NCBI GenBank assembly: GCA_031269545.1
Contig: JAISYZ010000195.1
Coordinates: 1-35,013 of the forward strand
DNA: 35,013 nucleotides
Direction: 5' to 3'
From: Prevotellaceae bacterium
GTDB taxonomy: Bacteria; Bacteroidota; Bacteroidia; Bacteroidales; UBA932
Part shown: in pieces, positions 1 to 7,390 of the stretch
Numbering within the stretch: the stretch's first letter is position 1
Layout: the number at the start of each line of letters is the position of its first letter
Made by a program: the position numbers and the translations under genes
Notes under the pieces: generated by a model
Database searches by the model: none
The model's input: only the letters and a program-made list of their open reading frames with translations
What the model was told of the DNA's origin: nothing

Positions 1-231
1 GAGTTTAAGAAGTAAAAATCCGAGTTTAAGAAGTAAAAATTTGAGTTTAAGAAGTAAAAATTTGAGTTTAAGAAGTAAAAATTTGAGTTTAAGAAGTAAA
101 AATCCGAGTTTAAGAAGTAAAAATTTCAGTTTAAGAAGTAAAAATTTCAGTTTAAGAAGTAAAAATTTCAGTTTAAGAAGTAAAAATTTCAGTTTAAGAA
201 GTAAATATTTGAGTTTGGGAAGCCGATTTTG
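1..231. repeat. 21-bp tandem repeat array, about 11 copies, continuing past the left edge
   Basis: Head-to-tail copies of a 21-base unit (gagtttaagaagtaaaaatt plus one t) start at base 1 and recur at 22, 43, 64, 85, 106, 127, 148, 169 and 190. A degenerate eleventh copy covers 211-231. Copies differ mainly in the last two bases (cc or tt) and in the first base (g in the left copies, c from 127 to 210). The left boundary lies outside the window. Because the unit is a multiple of three, one plus-strand frame stays open and reads S-L-R-S-K-N-(L/P/F) repeatedly up to a stop at 263-265. No real gene start is visible, so I call it a non-coding or remnant minisatellite rather than a gene. Confidence 0.9.
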
Positions 232-254
232 CTGCAAACTGCGCCTGCCAGGTG

Positions 255-285
255 CAAAAAAATAGCCGCATTCATTAGCGGCTAT
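255..285 (-). terminator. Rho-independent terminator of mdh
   Basis: ATAGCCGC at 262-269 and GCGGCTAT at 278-285 form a perfect 8-bp stem with an 8-base loop. Read on the minus strand, the stem is followed directly by a run of T (complement of the A run at 255-262). It lies 24 bases after the mdh stop codon, so it is correctly placed and oriented to end mdh. Confidence 0.85.
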
Positions 286-308
286 CTGTGTATATGGTTG
301 AAACAGTT

Positions 309-1253
309 TTATATCATCCCATTGTCAACCATAATTTGATTTACTTTGCGTGTAGCATCTGCCGATGCTTTGAATGCAAGTTTTTCTTCGTCGGCAATCG
401 GAAAATCCACAATCTTTTCCCAGCCGTTTTCACCAAGTACAACAGGAACACCGATTGTAAGGTCGTTTTCGCCATATTCGCCTTCGAGCATTACGGCGCA
501 GGGAATAATGCGTTTTTGGTTTCTTACAATTGATTCAACCATAGATGCTGCCGCTGCTCCGGGTGCATACCAGGCGGATGTTCCAAGCAATTTTGTTAAG
601 GTTGCTCCTCCGACTTTTGTTGCTTCAACAACTTCGTCGAGTTTCTCCTTCGACAAAAATTTTGCGACAGCCACGCCTCTGCATGTAGCGAGCGATACAA
701 GCGGAACCATTGTCGTGTCGCCGTGTCCGCCTATTACTGTGGCTTCGATGTCTTTTGAATTTGCACCCAAAGCCCGACTTAAATAATATTTGAACCGTGA
801 ACTGTCCAAAGCGCCGCCCAGTCCCAAAACCTTATTACGGGGAAGTCCCGACGTTTTTGCTGCAAGATGACACATTGCATCCATTGGATTGCTTACGATT
901 ACAAGTATCGCATCCGGAGAATGTTTAAGAATGTTTTCCACTACATTTTTAACAATTCCTGCATTTACGCCGATTAGTTCTTCGCGCGTCATTCCGGGTT
1001 TGCGGGGAATGCCTGATGTTATCACTACTACATTTGAGTTTGCCGTTGCCGTATAATCGTTTGTTACGCCTTTTACACAGCCTCCAAACTCGGCAAGCGC
1101 TGCCGTTTGCATAATATCCATTGCTTTTCCTTCCGAAATTCCTTCTTTAATATCGAGAAGTACAATTTCTGATGCAACATTGCGCGTTGCAAGCACATTA
1201 GCGCAAGTTGCGCCTACGTTTCCCGAACCTACTATTGTTACTTTTATTGCCAT
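309..1253 (-). CDS. mdh: NAD-dependent malate dehydrogenase
   Basis: Interconverts malate and oxaloacetate with NAD in the cytoplasm (TCA cycle). The protein is 314 aa, normal for the LDH-like MDH family. Residues 9-14 (GSGNVG) form the Rossmann nucleotide loop, and Asp34 at the end of the second strand suits NAD rather than NADP. IPRKPGMTR places an Arg at position 84, the residue that marks MDH rather than lactate dehydrogenase (Gln there). Asn122 in SNPMD, Asp150 and Arg153 in ALDSSRF, and the catalytic His177 in GGHGDT are present. It stands alone, with a strong terminator downstream and a long gap upstream. The start (MAIKVTIVG) begins right at the first beta strand, so a longer form is unlikely. 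Confidence 0.95.
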   Translation of the reverse strand: MAIKVTIVGSGNVGATCANVLATRNVASEIVLLDIKEGISEGKAMDIMQTAALAEFGGCVKGVTNDYTATANSNVVVITSGIPRKPGMTREELIGVNAGIVKNVVENILKHSPDAILVIVSNPMDAMCHLAAKTSGLPRNKVLGLGGALDSSRFKYYLSRALGANSKDIEATVIGGHGDTTMVPLVSLATCRGVAVAKFLSKEKLDEVVEATKVGGATLTKLLGTSAWYAPGAAAASMVESIVRNQKRIIPCAVMLEGEYGENDLTIGVPVVLGENGWEKIVDFPIADEEKLAFKASADATRKVNQIMVDNGMI

Positions 1254-1305
1254 AATATTTTATACTTTAATAATTTAAATATTTATTTTGATTTGAAATT
1301 AAATA

Positions 1306-1313
1306 CAAAGGTA
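1306..1313 (-). promoter_or_regulatory. Candidate -7 element of the mdh promoter
   Basis: On the minus strand this reads TACCTTTG, matching the Bacteroidota -7 consensus TAnnTTTG, about 53 bases upstream of the mdh start. No clear TTG -33 element is found at the usual distance, so support comes from the -7 box and its location only. Confidence 0.4.
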
Positions 1314-1416
1314 AAAATTAAAAATTAAAAACTTGAAATACCTTAATTTTAAGATATACTTTGTTCGAATAAAAAAATCTGAGGTTAAAAAGAAAAAAGT
1401 AAGAATCTGTGGCTAA

Positions 1417-1593
1417 TTCTTGATTTTCCCATTTTTTAACATTCCCGTAAACAACCACTCTGACATTATTGATATTGCTAACGATGCTTATAGAACAGGG
1501 TATGAATATTCAGGATGTTTTAGTAAAAGAGATGCATTATATTGGTCTAAAAAGGGACGAAACATCTTTATTAAAATAACAAAAGAAGAATAA
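1417..1593 (+). pseudogene. Remnant of an unidentified gene (C-terminal piece)
   Basis: An open frame from just after a stop at 1414-1416 to TAA at 1591-1593 has no ATG and gives about 58 residues. The second half looks protein-like: it runs through DIIDIANDAYRTGYEYSGCF and then SKRDALYWSKKGRNIFIKI before the stop, with balanced charge and aromatic residues unlike random AT-rich frames nearby. I read it as the tail of a gene whose 5' part has been lost. The family is not recognised. It could also be chance. Confidence 0.3.
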
Positions 1594-1773
1594 GATATTC
1601 AAAGTTGATGAATAAACAAATTTCTCTCGGCGTAGCGTAGCACTACGCAAAATTGAAAAAGTAAGGCAGATATGCAAAATAGTTGCACAAAAACATTAAC
1701 TTTGCAAAGTAAAGAACAACAAAGAACATTCAAACAATTTAAAACGGAGGTACAAAATAATTGTAAATAAAAA

Positions 1774-1925
1774 TGTCCCGTCAGGGACAAAATGTCGGTA
1801 GAAAAATAATTGCCGCCGATATTTTTGCGCGAAACATTGTCGCTGACTTGAAACACCGTCGGCAACTCGCGCGATATGCATGTGTCTGCGTTTCTTTCTA
1901 CCAATATTCTGTCCCTGACGGGACA
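1774..1925. repeat. 152-bp MITE-like element with hairpin-forming terminal inverted repeats
   Basis: The left end (1774-1804) and the reverse complement of the right end (1895-1925) agree over about 31 bases with three mismatches. Each end is itself a small palindrome: TGTCCC-GTCA-GGGACA at 1774-1789 and TGTCCC-TGAC-GGGACA at 1910-1925. The interior is more GC-rich than the surroundings and encodes nothing convincing. No target-site duplication is obvious. This architecture fits a non-autonomous mobile or REP-like repeat family. Copy number elsewhere in the genome cannot be seen from this window. Confidence 0.65.
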
Positions 1926-2037
1926 GCAAGCATCATCAAAATGCCTGTTTATTAATTTTTTGTATCCGTAAATTTCACTTTTTAAGGAGCAACTATTTAA
2001 CAATTTAAGAATTAAGGTTTTAAAACTTATTCTAATA

Positions 2038-2085
2038 AAACAACAACCGCAAACTCTTGTAAGTTCAAGTTTGCGGTCGTTGTTT
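2038..2085 (-). terminator. Terminator of the nucleoside permease gene
   Basis: ACCGCAAACT at 2046-2055 pairs with AGTTTGCGGT at 2068-2077. The stem continues outward through AACAAC/GTTGTT after one mismatch, giving about 17 pairs around a 12-base loop. On the minus strand it is followed by TTTTATTAG, and it lies just beyond the stop of the permease gene. Confidence 0.75.
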
Positions 2086-2110
2086 GTATAATACTGTATG
2101 TTTTATCTGT

Positions 2111-3427
2111 CTATATTTTTTGCTTTTCGGGTTGCCGTTTGTAATTGAAGAATATTGCAAACAAAATTCCTATTACCAGCGCATAGGCGGCAAATATGAA
2201 CCAGCATGATGTCCAATCCGTTGTTTTTACACCTGCGGTTTCGGTTGTATAACGATTGATAACCGTCTGCGCTCCGTAATTACCTATGATAGCGCCCAAC
2301 CCGTTTGTTACCATCATCAACATTCCCTGTGCGCTTGCTCGAAATTTTGATGGAGTTTCTTTTTCGATAAACAATGAGCCTGAAATATTAAAGAAATCGA
2401 AAGCCATACCATATATAATCATCGATGCTGTCAACCAAATCAGTCCGTTTCCTGCATCGCCAATGCCAAATAATCCGAAGCGTAAAATCCATGCTCCGAA
2501 ACTCATTAACATAACAGTTTTGATTCCGAACTTGCGCATAAAAAACGGTATTGCCAGAATAAACAACGCTTCTGCTATTTGCGAAATGGACAAGAATATA
2601 TTATTGTATTTTATTGCAAACGAATCTGGAAAATCAAAAGCAAAGCTGCCTATAAATGTACTTCCGTATGAATTTGTAATTTGCAGGCATACACCCAACA
2701 AAACGGCAAATAAAAAGAAAACAGCCATTTTCTTTTCTTTCAGCAAAACCAAAGCGTCCAATCCCAATGTAGCAATAAGCGAACTGCCTTTTTTTGCTTT
2801 TGCAGGAGGCGATGGAGGAAGTGTAAACGAATACATACCAAGAAAAAGAGCGGCACAGCTTGCCATTAATAATTGATTTGAACTTGTTCCCCATCCTGCA
2901 ATATCTACTATCCACATTGCAATAATAAAACCTACAGTTCCCCAAACACGAATCGGCGGGAAATCTTTAACCGTGTTCATTTTATTTTTAGCCATTACGC
3001 TGTAACAAACGGAATAACTCAATCCTATGGTAGGCATAAATACCAATGCATTAAAGAACATGCAAATGTAGAGAGAATTAAATTCTGTTCCTATTACTTT
3101 CTTAAGCTCATCTGCCTCCATTATCTTGGATGCTTCGCTTGCTAAAAATGTTTCTGTTCCACTTGCCGCTAACGATGCAATAAAAAGACAGCCTGCACCC
3201 AATAAGTGCAGTATTCCCAATAATCTTTCGGAATTAATCCAACGGTCGGCAATAATTCCAACAATAGCAGGCATTATAAACGATGCAATACCTGCTGTCG
3301 CAAATAAAGTCCCTATATAATCTCCCATATTTAAACTGCTCATATACTTGCCGAATGAAATCAGCCATGATCCCCAAATGAAAAATTGAAGGAACTGTGT
3401 AATTGTAAGTCTTAATTTTAAATTCAT
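2111..3427 (-). CDS. nupG: NupG-type nucleoside:H+ symporter (MFS)
   Basis: Probably imports nucleosides by proton symport across the inner membrane. The 438-aa protein is hydrophobic throughout with about 12 predicted helices. It opens with MNLKLRLTITQFLQFFIWGS, the typical start of the nucleoside:H+ symporter family (NupG/XapB, PF03825). Another family-like segment is the cytoplasmic loop around PPIRVWGTVGFIIAMW, and the C-terminus ends in a short basic tail (YKRQPEKQKI). Length fits the family. The gene follows the NamZ-like lipoprotein gene in the same direction with a 54-base gap and has its own possible promoter in that gap, so the two may be co-transcribed or independent. Exact substrate range cannot be read from sequence. 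Confidence 0.88.
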   Translation of the reverse strand: MNLKLRLTITQFLQFFIWGSWLISFGKYMSSLNMGDYIGTLFATAGIASFIMPAIVGIIADRWINSERLLGILHLLGAGCLFIASLAASGTETFLASEASKIMEADELKKVIGTEFNSLYICMFFNALVFMPTIGLSYSVCYSVMAKNKMNTVKDFPPIRVWGTVGFIIAMWIVDIAGWGTSSNQLLMASCAALFLGMYSFTLPPSPPAKAKKGSSLIATLGLDALVLLKEKKMAVFFLFAVLLGVCLQITNSYGSTFIGSFAFDFPDSFAIKYNNIFLSISQIAEALFILAIPFFMRKFGIKTVMLMSFGAWILRFGLFGIGDAGNGLIWLTASMIIYGMAFDFFNISGSLFIEKETPSKFRASAQGMLMMVTNGLGAIIGNYGAQTVINRYTTETAGVKTTDWTSCWFIFAAYALVIGILFAIFFNYKRQPEKQKI

Positions 3428-3456
3428 AACGTTTTTTTTAATATATTTTTATTGCC

Positions 3457-3490
3457 CAAAATTAAAAAAATATTTGTATCATTATTCAAA
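3457..3490 (-). promoter_or_regulatory. Candidate promoter of the nucleoside permease gene
   Basis: On the minus strand TTTG (3487-3490) is followed after 22 bases by TAATTTTG (3457-3464), resembling the Bacteroidota TTTG/TAnnTTTG promoter. It overlaps the stop region of the upstream lipoprotein gene and lies about 30 bases before the permease start. The spacing is slightly long. Confidence 0.4.
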
Positions 3491-4672
3491 ATCTTCGTAC
3501 AAAAGATATTTTTTTCGCATTATCTTGTATTCTGCAAGTTCTTCTTTCCACGAAGCGCGTATTTCATCTTCGCCAAGTCCGTTTTTTATTTGTTCCTGCA
3601 ATTCGGCATTTCCTGCAAGTTTGTTAAAGAAGTCGGGACGCGCAAAGAAATTAAAGCCTTCGATTTGCTGTGATTTTTTATAAAAATCAAGAATATATTT
3701 TAATGTAAACTTTGATGTTTCGGGATTTTCATTTCTTAAATCAATTCCATAACACTGTTGTCCTTTATTTTCGACATGGGCGCTCATTCCGATACGCGAT
3801 TCCGGCGTAAATGTGTATTCGCCAAAAACAGAATTAGGATAACCTGTTTGTTGAAATGGAAAATCTGTTCCTCTGCCAACATTTATATCGGTTCCCTCGA
3901 ACAGGCAAAGCGAAGTATATAAACGTACCGAGAGATAATTCGGCAAACTTGGAGATGGAGTAACAGGCAAACGGTACAAAGTTTTATGGGTGTAGTTTTT
4001 TACAGGAATTACGGTCAGCTTGCACTGTGCGCCATCGTCCAGCCATTTTTCGCCGTTAATCATTTGCGCAAGTTCGCCAACGGTTAATCCGTGAATCATT
4101 GCAATTTTGTGATAACTGACACCCGATTTGAATTCATCGCTTTTGCGAACAGGTCCGTCAACCTGGTCGCCATTCGGATTCGGTCGGTCAAGAACGATTA
4201 ACTCAATTCCCGCATTTGCACAAAGTTGCATAACTCTGTGTAATGATGTGATATAAGTATAAAATCTTGCTCCTACATCCTGCAAGTCGAAAATCATAAT
4301 ATCTACCGATGCAACTATTGAATCGGCTTTTTCGTTTTTGCCGTAAAGCGAATGAATCGGCAAACCCGTTTTTTCATCAATTTCATTCGACACTTTTTCG
4401 CCTCGCTCAACAGTTCCACGAAATCCGTGTTCGGGAGCAAATACAAATTTCAAATCTACGCCATTTTCAAGCAAAACATCTACCAAATGTTTGTCACCGG
4501 CAACAGATGTTTGATTTCCCATTAATCCCGCTTTCTTACCTTCGAGCAAAGGCAAATATTTTTCGGTTTGTTCGGCGCCTGTTATCACGTTTTTGTTTTC
4601 GTTGTTTTGTCCACAGGCAATTGCAATTATACTTGCAAAGATCAGTGCAAAAGTTAATTTTTTCTGTTTCAT
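3482..4672 (-). CDS. namZ: DUF1343 / NamZ-like exo-beta-N-acetylmuramidase lipoprotein
   Basis: The DUF1343 family includes NamZ, which removes N-acetylmuramic acid from the non-reducing end of peptidoglycan fragments; the role here is inferred from family membership. The 396-aa protein has a lipoprotein signal peptide with the cysteine at residue 20 (SIIAIAC-GQ), placing it on the periplasmic side of a membrane. Residues 79-86 read APEHGFRG, the family's signature with the proposed catalytic Glu81 and His82. Other conserved stretches are FDLQDVGARFYTY, LDRPNPN, GLTVGELA, PSPSLPN and NVGRGTDFPF. Length and domain coverage look complete. It faces the biosynthetic operon head-to-head, separated by about 490 bases. 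Confidence 0.88.
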   Translation of the reverse strand: MKQKKLTFALIFASIIAIACGQNNENKNVITGAEQTEKYLPLLEGKKAGLMGNQTSVAGDKHLVDVLLENGVDLKFVFAPEHGFRGTVERGEKVSNEIDEKTGLPIHSLYGKNEKADSIVASVDIMIFDLQDVGARFYTYITSLHRVMQLCANAGIELIVLDRPNPNGDQVDGPVRKSDEFKSGVSYHKIAMIHGLTVGELAQMINGEKWLDDGAQCKLTVIPVKNYTHKTLYRLPVTPSPSLPNYLSVRLYTSLCLFEGTDINVGRGTDFPFQQTGYPNSVFGEYTFTPESRIGMSAHVENKGQQCYGIDLRNENPETSKFTLKYILDFYKKSQQIEGFNFFARPDFFNKLAGNAELQEQIKNGLGEDEIRASWKEELAEYKIMRKKYLLYEDFE

Positions 4673-4700
4673 TATTTTATTGTTTTACTGTTTGTGTTTA

Positions 4701-4734
4701 CAAAGATAACATAAAATCCTCAATTACACACAAA
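4701..4734 (-). promoter_or_regulatory. Candidate namZ promoter
   Basis: On the minus strand TTTG (4731-4734) and TATCTTTG (4701-4708) are 22 bases apart, close to the Bacteroidota promoter pattern, and lie about 30 bases upstream of the namZ start codon. Confidence 0.45.
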
Positions 4735-4762
4735 CGAATAAAAATGTTTTACAAAATTTATA

Positions 4763-4810
4763 AGGGAAAAATCCCTGAAATTGCGGATTAAAAAAAATAT
4801 TATACCTTTG
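4763..4810 (+). promoter_or_regulatory. Promoter of the aryl-polyene-type operon, with a short upstream palindrome
   Basis: TTG at 4781-4783 and TACCTTTG at 4803-4810 are separated by exactly 19 bases, matching the Bacteroidota -33/-7 promoter (TTTG, N19-21, TAnnTTTG). Directly upstream, AGGGA-AAAA-TCCCT (4763-4776) is a small palindrome that could be an operator or the end of a transcript. Transcription would start near 4816, leaving about 345 bases before the ammonia-lyase start. This is the only clear promoter I see for the genes from 5160 to 24538. Confidence 0.6.
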
Positions 4811-4831
4811 TTCTCTCAAATTTATCGAGAA

Positions 4832-5167
4832 ATGAAACAACAAAATAAAAATGATGTAAAAGTAACTGTGCTGTCAAAAATATCTTTAATACAGATGAAA
4901 ATATTTAACTGCTTGACACAAAAAGCAGCAAAATTATTTGCCGTTAGTGGATATTTTATTACACGCCATGTTCTATCGCATAATTTCACCATTCTTTATA
5001 AAAAGTTTAATAATACTGAAAATATTCAACATAAGGCAAAAACTATGCACAACTCAAACATTTTACGCTTTATTGGTATTTGTTTTCTTTCTCGTGTTTA
5101 CGACAGATTTCTTATAAATCACATACAAATATCAATAACATCTTTTTACTCGTCGAGTTATGAATGA
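4832..5167 (+). CDS. Doubtful 111-aa leader ORF overlapping the ammonia-lyase start
   Basis: An ATG at 4832, 22 bases after the candidate -7 box, opens a 111-codon frame whose TGA (5165-5167) overlaps the first codons of the ammonia lyase by 8 bases. That position is what a translationally coupled first gene of the operon would have. Against it, the protein is rich in Ile, Asn, Lys, His and Ser, poor in acidic residues and Gly, has no recognisable domain, and is of a kind that AT-rich leader DNA can give by chance. The alternative is that this stretch is a long untranslated leader. Confidence 0.2.
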   Translation: MKQQNKNDVKVTVLSKISLIQMKIFNCLTQKAAKLFAVSGYFITRHVLSHNFTILYKKFNNTENIQHKAKTMHNSNILRFIGICFLSRVYDRFLINHIQISITSFYSSSYE

Positions 5168-6671
5168 ATTTTCGTCTGAATCATTAAAAAATATCGTATT
5201 TAACAACGAAAAAATAATTATTTCGGAAGATGCTAAAAAGAGAATAACTGACTGTTTCGATTTTTTAAGAAAATATTCATCAAATAAGATTATTTACGGC
5301 ATTAATACAGGCTTCGGTCCTATGGCACAGTATCGCGTTGATGACGGTTATCTCATTCAACTGCAATACAATATTATCCGCAGTCACTCTACCGGTGCAG
5401 GCAATCAGTTGCCCGATATATATGTGCGTGCTGCAATGGTAGCGCGTTTGGGAACTTTTTTGCAGGCGCGTTCAGGCGTACATATTGAGTTGCTGAATCT
5501 GCTTGTGGAGTTTATAAATCGAGGAATTTATCCATTTGTCCCCGAACACGGAAGCGTGGGAGCAAGCGGCGATTTGGTGCAGTTGGCGCATATTGCCCTT
5601 GCGTTAATTGGCGAGGGACGCGTACATTATAAAGGCGAATGGCGCGAAACTGCCGATGTTATGAAAGAAACCGGCTTGCAGCCACTTAAAATACATATCC
5701 GCGAAGGACTTTCGGTAACAAACGGCACTTCGGTAATGTCGGGTATAGGTTTTGTTAATATGCTCTATTCTAAAAGGTTGCTCGATTTGACAATTCTGGC
5801 ATCTGTGTGGATAAACGAAATTACGCAAGCGTATGACGACGGTTTTTCAGAAGAACTGAATCGAACAAAAAGGCACACGGGACAATTGGCAGTCGCCGCC
5901 CGTATGCGTGAAATAGCAAAAGACAGCCGACTGTTGCAAAAGCGCGAAAATAAACTTTATGCGAATATAGATAAGGACAAGTTGATTTTTGAGCATAAAG
6001 TGCAAAGTTACTATTCGTTGCGTTGTGTACCGCAAATCTTGGGCGCTGTTTGGGATGAGATTGCTAATGCAGAAACAGTGATAGTCAATGAATTTAACTC
6101 CGCCTGCGACAATCCGATAGTTGACCCCGTAAGTCATAATGTATTGCACGGCGGAAATTTCCATGGCGACTATGTTTCGTTTGAAATGGACAAGTTAAAA
6201 ATTGCCGTTACGAAACAGACGATGCTTATTGAGAGACAGTTAAACTATCTTTGCCATGACCGCATTAACAATATTTTGCCGCCTTTCCTCAATTTGGGTA
6301 CTTTGGGGTTAAATTACGGTTTGCAGGCAGCGCAATTTACCGCCACTTCCACAACAGCAGAATGTCAGACACTTTCGTTTCCGAATTACGTACATTCTAT
6401 TCCTAATAACAATGATAATCAAGATATTGTGAGTATGGGGACAAATTCAGCGCTGATTGCTAAAACGGTGATAGAAAATGCTTTTCAGGTACTTTCAATT
6501 CAATTTATGGCATTGTCGCAAGCAACGGATTGCCTGAAAATAGATGAAAAACTTTCTTCACAAACACGAGAAATGTACAGAGAAATACGCAAAATTTTTC
6601 CTGTTGTAATTGATGACAGAACACATTATCAGGAAATTGAAAATATAACAGAATTTTTGAAAAAAATATGA
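5160..6671 (+). CDS. Aromatic amino acid ammonia-lyase, tyrosine ammonia-lyase type
   Basis: Member of the HAL/PAL/TAL family, 503 aa, complete. Ala135-Ser136-Gly137 inside GSVGASGDLVQ forms the self-made MIO electrophile. Tyr46 in YGINTGFG is the catalytic Tyr, and NDNQDIVSMG is the conserved C-terminal loop. The selectivity segment NIIRSHSTG (71-79), and the general look from QLQYNIIRSH onward, closely resemble what I recall of the characterised Flavobacterium johnsoniae TAL. I therefore infer deamination of tyrosine to 4-coumarate rather than histidine breakdown; no other hut genes are nearby. First well-supported gene of the operon; its stop overlaps the next start by 4 bases. It would supply the aryl starter of a polyene. 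Histidine as substrate cannot be formally excluded from sequence. Confidence 0.88.
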   Translation: MNEFSSESLKNIVFNNEKIIISEDAKKRITDCFDFLRKYSSNKIIYGINTGFGPMAQYRVDDGYLIQLQYNIIRSHSTGAGNQLPDIYVRAAMVARLGTFLQARSGVHIELLNLLVEFINRGIYPFVPEHGSVGASGDLVQLAHIALALIGEGRVHYKGEWRETADVMKETGLQPLKIHIREGLSVTNGTSVMSGIGFVNMLYSKRLLDLTILASVWINEITQAYDDGFSEELNRTKRHTGQLAVAARMREIAKDSRLLQKRENKLYANIDKDKLIFEHKVQSYYSLRCVPQILGAVWDEIANAETVIVNEFNSACDNPIVDPVSHNVLHGGNFHGDYVSFEMDKLKIAVTKQTMLIERQLNYLCHDRINNILPPFLNLGTLGLNYGLQAAQFTATSTTAECQTLSFPNYVHSIPNNNDNQDIVSMGTNSALIAKTVIENAFQVLSIQFMALSQATDCLKIDEKLSSQTREMYREIRKIFPVVIDDRTHYQEIENITEFLKKI

Positions 6672-7390
6672 AATATGCACTTATAACAGGCGGCTCGCGC
6701 GGAATTGGCAGATCTATTTGCGTGAAATTAGCAGAAATGGGCTTTTCGGTTTTAGTTAATTATCAGTCGAACAAAGCGGCTGCAGAAGAAACAAAATCGT
6801 TGATTGAACAACGTGGCGGAATAGCAGAGTTGTTGCCTTTTGATGTGGCAGATGGTGCAGCGGTTGAAAAAAACTTATCGGAATGGCAAATGGCGCACGC
6901 TGATGATTATATTGCCGTATTAGTGAACAATGCCGGTATTAGACGCGACAACTATATGTTTTGGATGTCGGACGAGGAATGGAAAACGGTACTTGATACA
7001 AGTTTGAACGGCGTTTTTTATGTTTCGCGCATACTTGTAAAATATATGATGAACAAAAAATTCGGTCGCATCATTAATATTGTGTCCATTTCGGGCGTCA
7101 ATGGTATGGCAGGGCAAACCAATTATTCTGCCGCCAAAGCAGGAATTATCGGCATGACAAAAGCGCTTGCACTGGAAACCGCTAAAAAAGGCGTAACCGT
7201 GAATGCTATTGCACCCGGTTTTATTGAAACATCTATGACAAAAGATTTGCCACAGGACGAATTAAAAAAACTCGTACCGATGCAACGTTTCGGTCAACCT
7301 GAAGAAGTAGCGGATTTAGTTGCTTTTTTGGCATCCGAAAAGTCATCATACATAACAGGACAAATAATTTCAATAAGTGGAGGTTTATGA
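6668..7390 (+). CDS. fabG: 3-oxoacyl-ACP reductase, FabG family (ketoreductase)
   Basis: NADPH-dependent short-chain dehydrogenase that would reduce the beta-keto group after each condensation. It is 240 aa, the usual FabG size. TGGSRGIG (7-14) is the cofactor loop and NNAG (87-90) the structural motif. The catalytic set Ser140, Tyr153 and Lys157 lies in NIVS...NYSAAKAG. The C-terminal IAPGFIETSM and ITGQIISISGGL segments are also FabG-like. It is the only ketoreductase in the operon, so it probably serves all chain-extension rounds, like ApeQ in aryl polyene clusters. Coupled by 4-base overlaps to the genes on both sides. Confidence 0.92.
   Translation: MKYALITGGSRGIGRSICVKLAEMGFSVLVNYQSNKAAAEETKSLIEQRGGIAELLPFDVADGAAVEKNLSEWQMAHADDYIAVLVNNAGIRRDNYMFWMSDEEWKTVLDTSLNGVFYVSRILVKYMMNKKFGRIINIVSISGVNGMAGQTNYSAAKAGIIGMTKALALETAKKGVTVNAIAPGFIETSMTKDLPQDELKKLVPMQRFGQPEEVADLVAFLASEKSSYITGQIISISGGL

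Larger units (their letters stand above)
1254..2038. other. Gene-poor gap between mdh and the nucleoside permease
   Basis: Apart from the mdh -7 box, the ORF remnant at 1417-1593 and the inverted-end element at 1774-1925, I see no supported gene here. Open frames overlapping 1599-2003 on both strands arise from the inverted repeat: the same peptide start (MSRQGQN) appears on both strands because the element ends mirror each other. A TAACTTTG box at 1697-1704 resembles a -7 element, but it has no partner at the right spacing and no gene after it. Confidence 0.6.

Noticed and set aside
1-231. CRISPR array
   Set aside because: The repeats are directly adjacent with no unique spacers.
41-265. 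74-codon plus-strand frame through the tandem repeat as a gene
   Set aside because: It begins at a TTG inside the repeat, consists almost only of repeat units and ends in the mdh terminator. Without sequence to the left it cannot be supported as a gene.
1635-1648. GCGTAG-CA-CTACGC palindrome as a terminator
   Set aside because: The two-base loop is too short, there is no adjacent gene end and no T tract.
1599-2003. Overlapping frames on both strands (MSRQGQN... peptides)
   Set aside because: They arise from the inverted repeat and its interior; the same peptide start on both strands is explained by the mirror-image ends.
5160-6671. Histidine ammonia-lyase for histidine degradation (hutH)
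   Set aside because: No other histidine-utilisation genes are nearby, the context is a polyketide operon, and the selectivity region matches my recollection of the Flavobacterium tyrosine ammonia-lyase.
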